DNA of 56,691 nt, taken from CAZCJU01 sp964562175. Lineage in GTDB: Bacteria; Bacillota; Clostridia; Oscillospirales; CAG-272. The notes under the pieces were generated by a model that was given only the letters and a program-made list of their open reading frames with translations, was not told the origin of the DNA and ran no database searches. The position numbers were made by a program, and so were the translations under genes. Positions 41,820 to 50,440 of this stretch are shown here, piece after piece. The stretch is taken from contig CAZLRV010000013.1 in assembly GCA_964562175.1 (NCBI GenBank), positions 1-56,691 on the forward strand, in the 5' to 3' direction. The first letter of the stretch is position 1. Each line of letters starts with the position of its first letter.

Positions 41820-43199
41820 ATGTCGAAAATTGCCGAGATCATAAAATATGAGGGCAACAACGATACGTTCATATGGAAGCACCCGTGCGAGGACTTCAAC
41901 AGCATGACACAGCTTATCGTGCATGAAAGCCAAGAAGCGGTGTTCTTTATGAACGGTCAGGCTCTCGACTTGTTCGGAGCGGGTCGTCACACGCTCCAAA
42001 CGCAAAATATACCCATGATTGGCAAAATATTCAACAGAACCACCGGGGGCGATACACCGTTTCATTGCGAGGTCTATTTTATAAACAAGACAGTGCAGAT
42101 GGCTTTGAAATGGGGAACGGATTCAAGGGTGCGTTTTCTTGAGCCGAATTACGGAATACCGCTTGATATAGGCGCTTGCGGTGAAATGGAGCTTGCGGTC
42201 AGCGATTCGAGAAAGCTTCTTGTAAAGCTTGTCGGCACGACCTCCGGCATTCAATGGAGCGGAGGTGATAAAAGCTTTACTCAATCGTTGGTAAACTCGT
42301 TCCGCCCGCTTATTTCAAGCTCGGTAAAGTCGAGCCTTGCGTCAACTATAAAAAAGAACAACATAAACATACTTGAGATAGACGAGCAGCTCGGCCTGCT
42401 TTCTTCCGCATTGAAGGAAAGCATAATAGACGGCTTTGAGGAATACGGTCTTACCATACCCAATTTTTACGTAACAAATGTTGTTTTGCCTGAGGATGAT
42501 ATAGAGTTCCGTCGCCTGAAGGATCTTTATACGACCTCGTTTAGAACGAAGATCATCGATGCGGAAACAACGATAAAGCTCTCGCAGGCGCAAGCCGATG
42601 CGGCTGTCGTTGAAAAGCAACGCATTACCGAAATGCAGAGACAGACCACGGAAACGGAAGTGGCTAAGGCAAAAGCGGAAAGAGAGCTTATAGAAGCTCA
42701 GGCTAAGGCACAGGCGGCAAGGATCGCGGGCTTTGCCGAAGCGGACGTAATGCACGCAAAGGGCTACGACCAGCGTGACGTGCTTCAAGCCGATGTTCAA
42801 AAGGCTTACGCCGCAGGTATAGGCAATATGACGATAAACGGCGGCGGTGCGGGAGATATAGTCGGTCTCGGTGTCGGTATGGCGGCGGCAGGTGCGATAT
42901 CTCCGAAGCTCGGGGAGATGTTCGGCGGTATAAACGGCGGCGAGAATAAAAGCGAAAATAAGAAATGCGCCGCCTGCGGTGCGGATATTCCCAAAAAGGC
43001 GAAGTTCTGCCCTATGTGTGGCGGTATGGCCGAGGAGCTTGGCGCAGATGAGATGATATGTCCCGCCTGCGGCGAGAAAACACAAAAGGGCAAATTCTGT
43101 ATGCTGTGCGGTGCGGCACTTGTTAAAAACTGTCCCTCGTGCGGTGCAGAGCTTCCCGACGGGGCTAAGTTCTGTCTGCAATGCGGATGTAAGCTGTAA
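41820..43199 (+). CDS. SPFH-domain protein with C-terminal zinc ribbons
   Basis: 459 residues. The N-terminal ~210 residues form an SPFH (virion-core/YdjI-like) domain, beginning IAEIIKYEGNNDTFIWKHP. A helical coiled-coil follows (about 240-305, rich in Ala, Lys and Glu), then a glycine-rich hinge and three zinc-ribbon units: CAACG/CPMCG, CPACG/CMLCG and CPSCG/CLQCG. No membrane helix is present; SPFH proteins of this kind assemble on membranes. It is co-transcribed with a membrane protein 13 bp downstream, a likely docking partner. Stress or envelope roles are reported for relatives, but the function here is open. Confidence 0.92.
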   Translation: MSKIAEIIKYEGNNDTFIWKHPCEDFNSMTQLIVHESQEAVFFMNGQALDLFGAGRHTLQTQNIPMIGKIFNRTTGGDTPFHCEVYFINKTVQMALKWGTDSRVRFLEPNYGIPLDIGACGEMELAVSDSRKLLVKLVGTTSGIQWSGGDKSFTQSLVNSFRPLISSSVKSSLASTIKKNNINILEIDEQLGLLSSALKESIIDGFEEYGLTIPNFYVTNVVLPEDDIEFRRLKDLYTTSFRTKIIDAETTIKLSQAQADAAVVEKQRITEMQRQTTETEVAKAKAERELIEAQAKAQAARIAGFAEADVMHAKGYDQRDVLQADVQKAYAAGIGNMTINGGGAGDIVGLGVGMAAAGAISPKLGEMFGGINGGENKSENKKCAACGADIPKKAKFCPMCGGMAEELGADEMICPACGEKTQKGKFCMLCGAALVKNCPSCGAELPDGAKFCLQCGCKL

Positions 43200-43212
43200 T
43201 GAGGTGTAGGCT

Positions 43213-43935
43213 ATGAGTAAAAATTTTAAGCTATATTTGACGGGCTGGCTCGTCTCGCTCGGTCTGTTCAACGCAATAGTATTCGTAACGCCCAATGAGA
43301 TAGGCGGGATAAGCAAATTCGATACGCTGTTTTGGATCGCATATGCGACGATAACACTTATATTTATCGGTCAACTTGCTTGCGCATATTACGTATTCGC
43401 ATCCGAGTCCCTACAGCACGTTTTCTATTCGTTGCCACTGCTCGGCGGCAGTCTGTCGGCTATACGTCTGAACGTATTGACACTTGCGTTGCTTCTCATC
43501 TTCGGCACCGTTTGCTTGACGGTAATACCGATACCCGAATGGGTGGGTATAATACTTTGCTGTGTTGCGCTTGCTTCAAATATTCTTTCGGTCATTAAGA
43601 CCTCCGCAGGTGTAAATGCAATAGAGCAAACGGATAAAAGAATAAAGCAAAGCACACTGTTTATAAAAATGCTCACGTCGGATGCCGAATCTCTCAAGGC
43701 GCGTGCAAAGGGCGGCGAATATGCGGCAAGGGTAGAGAAGATATACGATGCGATACGCTACAGCGATCCCATGTCAAATGAGGCACTTGCATATATCGAG
43801 GGAAAAATTTCAGAAAGCTTTGCGGCTCTGTCCGACTCCGTGGCATCATGCGACAGTGAGGGCGTTGAGAGGGCAGCGAAGAGCTTACTTGATGACTTAG
43901 CCGAAAGAAACGCTAAATGCAAGGCGCTTAAATGA
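43213..43935 (+). CDS. Four-helix membrane protein with cytosolic helical tail
   Basis: 240 residues. About four membrane helices occupy residues 8-138. A charged helical tail of about 100 residues (TSDAESLKARAKGGEYAARV onward) probably forms a cytosolic coiled coil. No known motif. Tight spacing after the SPFH gene suggests they form one complex, with this protein as the membrane anchor. The terminator follows at 43950. Confidence 0.8.
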   Translation: MSKNFKLYLTGWLVSLGLFNAIVFVTPNEIGGISKFDTLFWIAYATITLIFIGQLACAYYVFASESLQHVFYSLPLLGGSLSAIRLNVLTLALLLIFGTVCLTVIPIPEWVGIILCCVALASNILSVIKTSAGVNAIEQTDKRIKQSTLFIKMLTSDAESLKARAKGGEYAARVEKIYDAIRYSDPMSNEALAYIEGKISESFAALSDSVASCDSEGVERAAKSLLDDLAERNAKCKALK

Positions 43936-43949
43936 ACAAATAAAAAGTA

Positions 43950-43984
43950 TTCCCGAGGTATTTTGTCACCTCGGGAAATTTTTT
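43950..43984. terminator. Bidirectional terminator
   Basis: TTCCCGAGGT pairs with ACCTCGGGAA (10 bp, eight-base loop), followed by T6 on the plus strand. It serves the SPFH operon and, read the other way, smpB. Confidence 0.9.
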
Positions 43985-44447
43985 ATCTGTTTTTCATGAC
44001 CCTGTCAATGTCACGTCCGACTTGCTTTTTTGCTTCGCATTCACGCTTATCATAAAGCTTTTTGCCTCGGCAAAGCCCGATCTCCGCTTTTACAAGTGAG
44101 TCCTTGAAATACAGCGAGAGCGGTATGAGAGCAAGTCCCTGCTGAGATACACGACCGAACAGCTTGCTTATCTCCTTTTTATGCATAAGCAATTTCTTGG
44201 GTCTGTACGGGTCCTTGTTGAAGATATTGCCCTTTTCATATGGGCTTATATGCATACCGAGGGCAAATATCTCCCCGTCCTTGATACTGCAATACGAATC
44301 CTTGAGATTGACCTGTCCCAGACGAACGGATTTCACCTCCGTGCCGTACAGTGCAACTCCCGCTTCATATTTTTCAAGCACGAAATAATCGTGATACGCT
44401 TTTTTGTTTGCAGCTATTATTCTCACGCCGCTTTTTTTGTCTGCCAT
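43983..44447 (-). CDS. smpB: SsrA-binding protein SmpB
   Basis: 154 residues starting MADKKSGVRIIAANKKAYHD; GGGGAT precedes it. SmpB carries tmRNA to stalled ribosomes. The OB fold is visible as FVLEKYEAGVALYGTEVKSV, then LKDSYCSIKDGEIFALGMHI and SPYEKGN. The basic tail GLCRGKKLYDKRE to DIDRVMKNR mimics mRNA in the decoding site. The start overlaps the end of the upstream glycosyltransferase by 25 bp. The tmRNA gene is not visible in this window. Confidence 0.97.
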   Translation of the reverse strand: MADKKSGVRIIAANKKAYHDYFVLEKYEAGVALYGTEVKSVRLGQVNLKDSYCSIKDGEIFALGMHISPYEKGNIFNKDPYRPKKLLMHKKEISKLFGRVSQQGLALIPLSLYFKDSLVKAEIGLCRGKKLYDKRECEAKKQVGRDIDRVMKNR

Positions 44448-45991
44448 TTTTTCATCCCCTTTGCGATCAAGCGTTTTACGTCCGATAGGAGCATATCCAA
44501 GCCGTATGAGCATATCGGAACAAGTAAGATAAAGTATGTTATAAAATATTGACTTTTTGCCTCAAAAAGCAGATGATACAGTATACCGCCGATGACGACG
44601 AGCATAAGCAGTGTTATATCCTTGTTTTTGTTCTTGATACAATAAATACCGCCGAGCAGACAAGCGAAAAATATAAACTGCTGAACGAGGTTCATATATT
44701 GCTCGACATATTTTCTGCCGGAGCTTAGAACGAATGCGGCAATACGACCTCTCGGCTCATATGTCGACCTTACTCTGTTTGTCCAAATGCTTTGATATGT
44801 CGGATCGTTGCATTGCGTTAAAAGCTTTTCGCCGAAAAAGCGTAAGGTGTAGCCCATATCGGAGGAAAACACCTTGGCACGGTCTTCTATTGCCGAAAGC
44901 GCACGTTCGCTTATCTTCTCTCCGTCACCGCCGAATCGTATATAAGACTGTACCGTGTATTCGTCATCGTACCAGCCGGGTGCCATTGCCGACTCGTGCA
45001 AGCCCATTGCAAGCCAGCCGACCATCGGTATACCGTCGCCGAAGTCGACGCCCGAACGGTTCTCGTACACGAAAACGGGCAGTGCCTTTGCCGTGATGGT
45101 GCAGAACAACAGAAGCAGTACCGAAGCACCTCGTAAAAGAAGCTGTTTTTTGTTCTTTACGGTGTAAAAAACAACGTATATGATCTCAGCCAAAAGCACA
45201 ATGGAATTGTTCAGCTTTACAGATACGGCACAGCCGACGCAAAGTGCGGAGAGAAGTGAAAAAATCAGAGTGCGGGCAAGTCGCTCGCTTTTTAAGGAAT
45301 ACATCAAAAACAAAAGCGACAGGCAGGAAAACATGAAGCCGGGTATGTTGCCGTAGGTGAATGTGCAAAACAATATCGGTTGAGGAATGAGAAGAAAGAC
45401 AAATGCGCATATTTTGGCGCAACGCTCACCCAAGATGTAAAGCGAAAGCTTAAGAAGCGCAAAATATGTTATTGCCAGACAAACGACATTTACCAGCTGC
45501 AGACATATCATACGCTCGGGCGAGGAAAACAGACGTAAAAAGCCCTCGCAGAAAAGCACATAGCCGAGCTGAAACGGATAATATTTGAAATACGCCCTTG
45601 ATGCCCACGCATATTCGCCGAGGGAGGCTTGAAGTGCGGCGTTTGTGACGCTGTGAGAATCGCCCGAGGGGCAGGACAATATCGAAAATACCCATGCAAA
45701 GCCCGCTGCAATGACAAGAAGCGGTACTATTACAAAAAGCAATTTTACGTTGACACGTCGTATCAAAAACAGAAACAGAGCGACGGCGGCAAAAAACACG
45801 AGCAGACCCAAAATATTAAGCACTATGTTATCCAAAACGAAATACGGTTGCTCGTTTGCCGGATTATCGATACCCATTATCACTGTACACAGGACGGAGG
45901 AGATAAAGAGTACGAGAAAGGACAGGACAAAAAGAACGGACACCGTGTACAGCTCAATGCAGGGAAAAATGCTTTTAATTCTCTCTTTCAT
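44423..45991 (-). CDS. Polytopic GT-C type glycosyltransferase
   Basis: 522 residues with about ten to twelve membrane helices. The first external loop carries the acidic CPSGDSHSVTNAALQASLGE, in the place where GT39/ArnT-type enzymes keep a catalytic aspartate. The long external segment at about 305-415 precedes the last helices. Such enzymes take sugar from a polyprenyl-phosphate carrier and glycosylate lipids, teichoic acid or protein outside the cell. The acceptor is unknown. It overlaps smpB, and the two are probably one transcript. Confidence 0.8.
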   Translation of the reverse strand: MKERIKSIFPCIELYTVSVLFVLSFLVLFISSVLCTVIMGIDNPANEQPYFVLDNIVLNILGLLVFFAAVALFLFLIRRVNVKLLFVIVPLLVIAAGFAWVFSILSCPSGDSHSVTNAALQASLGEYAWASRAYFKYYPFQLGYVLFCEGFLRLFSSPERMICLQLVNVVCLAITYFALLKLSLYILGERCAKICAFVFLLIPQPILFCTFTYGNIPGFMFSCLSLLFLMYSLKSERLARTLIFSLLSALCVGCAVSVKLNNSIVLLAEIIYVVFYTVKNKKQLLLRGASVLLLLFCTITAKALPVFVYENRSGVDFGDGIPMVGWLAMGLHESAMAPGWYDDEYTVQSYIRFGGDGEKISERALSAIEDRAKVFSSDMGYTLRFFGEKLLTQCNDPTYQSIWTNRVRSTYEPRGRIAAFVLSSGRKYVEQYMNLVQQFIFFACLLGGIYCIKNKNKDITLLMLVVIGGILYHLLFEAKSQYFITYFILLVPICSYGLDMLLSDVKRLIAKGMKKWQTKKAA

Positions 45992-46159
45992 TCAAATACA
46001 GACCTCTCAAATAATAGAGTATTGTACCATACTTTATCCCACTTGTCAAGAAATATAAAGTAAATATTTATTCATCACGAATATATCAACAACGAAAAAA
46101 AGGCAGGGTCGCACAAATTCGGCAAAATATACGAAAAAGTAAAATTATTTTCTAAGTTC

Positions 46160-46188
46160 TTGAATTTATATAAATTATATGATATAAT
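46160..46188 (+). promoter_or_regulatory. Promoter of the purine operon
   Basis: TTGAAT (46160-46165), 17-bp spacer, TATAAT (46183-46188). The leader to purE is therefore about 190 bases. Confidence 0.75.
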
Positions 46189-46218
46189 ATAGAAAATTTT
46201 CGATTCGGAGGAAACAGT

Positions 46219-46296
46219 ATGCTCAGCCACGGTATTCGTTATTCGTTCTTTGCCGTGGGGATATTGCCGAAAAAATCGAAAATACATATGCCGTAA
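46219..46296 (+). CDS. Possible 25-codon leader peptide
   Basis: The ATG follows GGAGG by seven bases and reads MLSHGIRYSFFAVGILPKKS then KIHMP and a stop. The strong ribosome site and position just before a terminator-like hairpin suggest translation may control read-through into purE. The codon content does not point to a particular amino acid. Confidence 0.45.
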   Translation: MLSHGIRYSFFAVGILPKKSKIHMP

Positions 46297-46301
46297 ACAG
46301 C

Positions 46302-46333
46302 CGACCGAGTTTTAACGGTCGTTTTGTTTTTTC
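46302..46333 (+). terminator. Terminator-like hairpin in the purine leader
   Basis: CGACCG pairs with CGGTCG around an eight-base loop, followed by TTTTGTTTTTT. The stem is short, which suits conditional termination. It lies about 50 bases before purE. Confidence 0.6.
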
Positions 46334-46383
46334 TCGATCAAATTTCAATGAAGCGGAGATAGCTCTTCGCGGAAAGGTGTTAT

Positions 46384-46890
46384 ATGAAAAAAGTAGCTAT
46401 CGTAATGGGATCGGACAGTGATATGCCCGTTGTCGAAAAGGCAATGAAAACTCTTAAGGAATATGAGGTGCCGTTTGAGGCACATATCTACTCGGCACAC
46501 AGAACGCCGGAACAGGCAAGCGAGTTCTTCAAAAATGCCCGCAAAAACGGCTTCGGCGCAATTATATGCGCAGCCGGCAAGGCGGCTCACCTTGCGGGTG
46601 CGGCGGCGGCAAATTCGTCTCTGCCCATTATCGGTATACCGATAAAGTCCTCACTCATGGACGGGCTTGATTCCTTGCTTTCAACGGTTCAAATGCCGTC
46701 GGGTCTTCCCGTTGCGACGGTTGCCGTTGACGGAGCGGCAAACGCCGCACTGCTTGCGATACAGATACTTGCCATAGAGGATGCAAGACTTGCCTGCAGG
46801 CTTGAACAAAAGCGTTTTGAAATGAAAGACGAAGTCCTTAAAAAGGATGCGGAGCTTACACAAAAATTACAGTTGGGGGAAATAATATGA
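46384..46890 (+). CDS. purE: 5-(carboxyamino)imidazole ribonucleotide mutase
   Basis: 168 residues. It makes CAIR, the carboxylation step of IMP synthesis. The nucleotide loop is MGSDSDMPVVEKA, the catalytic His is in YSAHRTPEQ, and the AAGKAAHLAGAAAA and GIPIKSSLMDGLDSLLSTVQ segments are typical of the class I (bacterial) mutase. That class normally needs PurK to make the substrate; no purK is in this operon. AAAGGTG precedes the ATG. The stop overlaps purM by four bases. Confidence 0.97.
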   Translation: MKKVAIVMGSDSDMPVVEKAMKTLKEYEVPFEAHIYSAHRTPEQASEFFKNARKNGFGAIICAAGKAAHLAGAAAANSSLPIIGIPIKSSLMDGLDSLLSTVQMPSGLPVATVAVDGAANAALLAIQILAIEDARLACRLEQKRFEMKDEVLKKDAELTQKLQLGEII

Positions 46891-47924
46891 AAAGCTACAG
46901 CGAAAGCTACAAAGAGGCGGGAGTGGATATCACCGCCGGCTACCGTGCGGTAGAGCTGATGAAAAAGCATATCGCATCGACACACACAAACGGTGTTTTT
47001 TCCGATATAGGCGGTTTCGGCGGTCTGTTCCGTCCCGATATTGCCGGTATGAAGGAGCCTATTTTGGTATCCGGAACCGACGGGGTCGGAACAAAGCTAA
47101 AGCTCGCTTTCTTGCTCGATAAGCACGACACGGTCGGTATAGATTGCGTTGCGATGTGCGTAAACGATATTATCTGTTGCGGTGCAAGCCCCATGTTCTT
47201 TTTGGATTACATAGCAACGGGAAAGAACGTACCGGAGAAAATGGCGGCAATAGTATCGGGTATCGCAGAGGGCTGTCGTCAATCGAATTGCGCACTGATA
47301 GGTGGCGAAACCGCGGAAATGCCCGGCTTTTATCCGGAGGACGAATATGACCTTGCCGGCTTTTCGGTGGGCATTGTCGACCGTGAAAAAATAATAGACA
47401 GCAAGACTATGAGATGCGGCGATGTAATTATCGCTTGCCCCTCCTCCGGCGTGCATTCAAACGGCTTTTCGCTCGTGAGAAAAGTCTTACTTAAAAATTC
47501 GGGAGATGAGCGTGTATACTCAAATGAGCTTGGCAAAACGATAGGCGAGGCACTGCTTACGCCTACGGTAATATACGTTAAGCCTGTTACTGAGCTGATA
47601 AAGCATATTCAAGTAAAGGGTATATCGCACATAACCGGCGGCGGCTTCTATGAAAATATTCCGAGAAGCATTCCCGAGGGCTTGCGTGCCGTTGTATATA
47701 AGGATAAGGTAAGAGTGCTTCCCGTATTCGACGTTATCGCAAAGACGGGCGGCATACCGGAGCGTGATATGTTCAATACGTTTAATATGGGCGTGGGTAT
47801 GAGCATAGTCGTATCCGAGACCGATGCGGACGAGGCAATAAGAATACTTAAAGAAAACGGCGTTGACGCTTATATGCTCGGCGTGATAGAGCAGAGCGAC
47901 GAGGGCGGCGTTACCATATGCTGA
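46887..47924 (+). CDS. purM: Phosphoribosylformylglycinamidine cyclo-ligase (AIR synthetase)
   Basis: 345 residues, the usual length. It closes FGAM to AIR using ATP, step five of the pathway. The PurM fold shows SYKEAGVDITAGYRAVELM, the ATP-binding VSGTDGVGTKLKLA, IGGETAEMPGFY and CPSSGVHSNGFSLVR. It overlaps purE by four bases and purN by seven, so the genes are translationally linked. Confidence 0.98.
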   Translation: MKSYSESYKEAGVDITAGYRAVELMKKHIASTHTNGVFSDIGGFGGLFRPDIAGMKEPILVSGTDGVGTKLKLAFLLDKHDTVGIDCVAMCVNDIICCGASPMFFLDYIATGKNVPEKMAAIVSGIAEGCRQSNCALIGGETAEMPGFYPEDEYDLAGFSVGIVDREKIIDSKTMRCGDVIIACPSSGVHSNGFSLVRKVLLKNSGDERVYSNELGKTIGEALLTPTVIYVKPVTELIKHIQVKGISHITGGGFYENIPRSIPEGLRAVVYKDKVRVLPVFDVIAKTGGIPERDMFNTFNMGVGMSIVVSETDADEAIRILKENGVDAYMLGVIEQSDEGGVTIC

Positions 47925-48526
47925 GGTGCAACATTGCCGTGCTTGTATCGGGCGGCGGCACAAATCTTCAGGCATTGATAGATGCCGAGACAAACGGGAT
48001 CATAAAGGACGGTCATATCTCGCTCGTTGTATCAAATAAGCCCGATGTATACGCCTTAAAGCGTGCCGAGACGGCGTGGATAGAGAGCATTGTAGTAAAC
48101 AAAAAACAGCTCGGTGATAAATTTGAGGGCGAGCTTTTGAGAGTGCTTGAAGAGCATGATATAGACCTTATAGTGCTTGCGGGCTTTATGTGCATTCTTT
48201 CAAAGTCGTTTACCGATAAATATAAGGACAGAATAATAAACGTGCATCCGTCGCTCATACCGTCCTTTTGCGGCGAGGGCTTTTACGGGCTTGCGGTACA
48301 CCGTGCGGCACTTGATTACGGTGTAAAGGTAACGGGGGCGACGGTGCATTATGTGAACGAAATACCGGACGGCGGAAAGATAATCGCTCAAAAAGCCGTT
48401 GAGGTACAGCCGGGTGACACGCCCGAAACGCTTCAGCGCAGAGTTATGGAAAGAGCGGAATGGATAATACTGCCTGCTGCCGCTCAAGCCGTGTGTGAAA
48501 AAATACTTGGGGAGAAAAACAAATGA
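47918..48526 (+). CDS. purN: Phosphoribosylglycinamide formyltransferase
   Basis: 202 residues. It transfers formyl from 10-formyl-THF to GAR. N-terminal VLVSGGGTNLQALID binds substrate, and the catalytic Asn-His pair is in INVHPSLIPS and Asp in NEIPDGGKII. The loop after the catalytic strand is SFCGEGFYG instead of the common FPG form, a variant known from other Clostridia as far as I recall. It overlaps the next gene by four bases. Confidence 0.95.
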   Translation: MLRCNIAVLVSGGGTNLQALIDAETNGIIKDGHISLVVSNKPDVYALKRAETAWIESIVVNKKQLGDKFEGELLRVLEEHDIDLIVLAGFMCILSKSFTDKYKDRIINVHPSLIPSFCGEGFYGLAVHRAALDYGVKVTGATVHYVNEIPDGGKIIAQKAVEVQPGDTPETLQRRVMERAEWIILPAAAQAVCEKILGEKNK

Positions 48527-49236
48527 ACACCTACGATATTGAAAAACTGCTTGCCGAAAACTCATATCCCGGACGGGGTATAATCATAGGCAAGTCCGAT
48601 GACGGAAAAAAAGCCGTTTTCGCATACTTTATAATGGGAAGAAGCGAAAATTCGAGAAACAGAGTTTTTGTAAGCGAGGGCGAGGACATAAGAACAAAAG
48701 CATACGACCCCTCAAAGCTGAGCGACCCGTCGCTTATCATATATTATCCCGTTCGCACCCTCGGCGAGCATACCATAGTTACAAACGGCGATCAGACAGA
48801 TACGATATACGATTTCATAAAGGACGGCAAATGCTTTGTCAAAGCACTGAAAACACGCTGCTTTGAGCCTGATAAGCCCAATTTCACACCGAGAATAAGT
48901 GGAATAATAACACGTCACGACGGCGATTTTTCATATAAAATGAGCATTCTTAAAAGTGCGGACGAGTGCGGCAGCAGCTGTAACAGATTTACATATGACT
49001 ACGCCGAGCCGCTTGACGGCATAGGTCACTTTATCCATACATACAAATGCGACGGCTCGCCCATACCCTCTTTTGAGGGAGAGCCCGAGAGAATAGAGCT
49101 TAAGGGCGGCATAGATGAGCTGACGCAACGTATATGGAACGCACTCAACTCGGATAACAAGGTATCGCTTGCGGTTCGTTATATCGACCTTGAAACCGGT
49201 GCGAGCGAAACGAAGATCGTTAATAAAAACGTATAA
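48523..49236 (+). CDS. purO: IMP cyclohydrolase, PurO type
   Basis: 237 residues with the archaeal-type IMP cyclohydrolase fold: NSYPGRGIIIGKSDDGKKAV at the N-terminus, RSENSRNRVFV, and PRISGIITR in the middle. It closes FAICAR to IMP, the last step. Most bacteria use the N-terminal (MGS-like) half of bifunctional PurH for this, which is absent here. It is directly followed by the transformylase that would be the other half of PurH. The family assignment is from remembered motifs, and its place in the operon strongly supports it. Confidence 0.88.
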   Translation: MNTYDIEKLLAENSYPGRGIIIGKSDDGKKAVFAYFIMGRSENSRNRVFVSEGEDIRTKAYDPSKLSDPSLIIYYPVRTLGEHTIVTNGDQTDTIYDFIKDGKCFVKALKTRCFEPDKPNFTPRISGIITRHDGDFSYKMSILKSADECGSSCNRFTYDYAEPLDGIGHFIHTYKCDGSPIPSFEGEPERIELKGGIDELTQRIWNALNSDNKVSLAVRYIDLETGASETKIVNKNV

Positions 49237-49246
49237 GGAGAATACG

Positions 49247-50428
49247 ATGAAGGAATTTGAACTCAAATACGGCTGTAACCCCAATCAAAAGCCGTCAAGA
49301 ATATACGCAGAGCATGGCGAGCTTCCCGTGCAGGTGCTTAACGGCAGACCGGGATATATAAATTTTCTCGATGCGCTCAATTCCTATCAGCTCGTGGCAG
49401 AGCTTAAGGCAGCAACGGGCATCGCTTCAGCCGCATCGTTCAAGCACGTTTCGCCCGCAGGTGCGGCAATAGGACTTCCGCTTGACGATGTAACGGCAAA
49501 GGTCTGCTTCGTAAACGATATACCCGACCTAAATTCCTCGCCCATAGCCTGCGCATATGCACGTGCAAGAGGCTGTGACAGAATGTCCTCCTTCGGAGAT
49601 TGGGCGGCGCTGTCGGATATATGCGACAAAACAACGGCGCTTATACTTAAGCGTGAGGTTTCCGACGGCATAATCGCCCCCGGCTACACCGACGAAGCAC
49701 TTGAAATACTTAAGACCAAAAGACAGGGCAATTACAATATTGTACAAATAGACCCGAACTACCGTCCCGATCCCATAGAACGTAAGCAGGTTTACGGCGT
49801 TACCTTCGAGCAGGGCAGAAACGAGATAAAGCTTGACTCCTCCTTGCTTGAAAACGTGGTTACACAGGCAAAGGAAATACCCGAGGCGGCAAAGCACGAC
49901 CTTATAATATCGCTTATTACGCTTAAGTATACCCAATCGAATTCGGTATGCTACGCCAAGGGCGGCATGACGATAGGTGTCGGAGCGGGTCAGCAGTCGA
50001 GAATACACTGCACAAGGCTTGCGGGAAACAAAGCGGATATTTTCTCACTGCGTTTCCACGAAAAGGTGCTGTCGCTTCCGTTTATTCCCACGCTTTCACT
50101 GCCCGATAAAAACAACTGCATAGACGTTTATATCTCACCCGATGCGGATGACGTTATAGGTGAGGAAAATTGGGAGAAATACTTTACCTCAAAGCCCGAA
50201 AGACTTACCGAGGAGGAGAAGAGGGAATATTTATCGCACATAGAAGGCGTTTCCCTCGGTTCGGATGCGTTCTTCCCGTTCTCGGACAATATAGACCGTG
50301 CATACAAGAGCGGCGTGAAATATATCGCTCAGCCCGGCGGCTCAAAGCGTGACGGCGAGGTCATTGAGCAATGCGACAAATACGGCATTGCAATGGCATT
50401 TACGGGTGTTAGATTATTCCATCATTGA
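49247..50428 (+). CDS. Stand-alone AICAR transformylase (PurH C-terminal half)
   Basis: 393 residues starting MKEFELKYGCNPNQKPSRIY; AAGGAG precedes this ATG, and a longer reading overlaps purO. It formylates AICAR with 10-formyl-THF. The Lys-His pair is in SFKHVSPAGAAIG, and KYTQSNSVCYAKGGMTIGVG and GAGQQSRIHCTRLAG are transformylase motifs. There is no N-terminal cyclohydrolase domain; the protein starts where the transformylase half of PurH would (such split proteins are sometimes named PurV). It works with the preceding PurO-type enzyme. Confidence 0.94.
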   Translation: MKEFELKYGCNPNQKPSRIYAEHGELPVQVLNGRPGYINFLDALNSYQLVAELKAATGIASAASFKHVSPAGAAIGLPLDDVTAKVCFVNDIPDLNSSPIACAYARARGCDRMSSFGDWAALSDICDKTTALILKREVSDGIIAPGYTDEALEILKTKRQGNYNIVQIDPNYRPDPIERKQVYGVTFEQGRNEIKLDSSLLENVVTQAKEIPEAAKHDLIISLITLKYTQSNSVCYAKGGMTIGVGAGQQSRIHCTRLAGNKADIFSLRFHEKVLSLPFIPTLSLPDKNNCIDVYISPDADDVIGEENWEKYFTSKPERLTEEEKREYLSHIEGVSLGSDAFFPFSDNIDRAYKSGVKYIAQPGGSKRDGEVIEQCDKYGIAMAFTGVRLFHH

Positions 50429-50440
50429 TGAGGTGTTAAA

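Larger units (their letters stand above)
46195..46383 (+). promoter_or_regulatory. Structured leader of the purine operon
   Basis: It contains a small ORF (46219-46296), a CCACGG/CCGTGG pair (46227-46232 with 46253-46258) inside that ORF, and a terminator-like hairpin with a T-rich tail (46302-46333) ahead of purE. This is the layout of an attenuator. It does not match the guanine, ZTP or PRPP riboswitch patterns as far as I can judge by eye. Confidence 0.5.

Noticed and set aside
43983..44447. A tmRNA gene close to smpB
   Set aside because: The gaps beside smpB are too short (the GT gene overlaps it and a terminator abuts it), and no tmRNA-like ends were seen.
46195..46383. Guanine/adenine, ZTP or PRPP riboswitch in front of purE
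   Set aside because: The conserved loop sequences of these classes were not found by eye; the element is reported instead as an unidentified leader.
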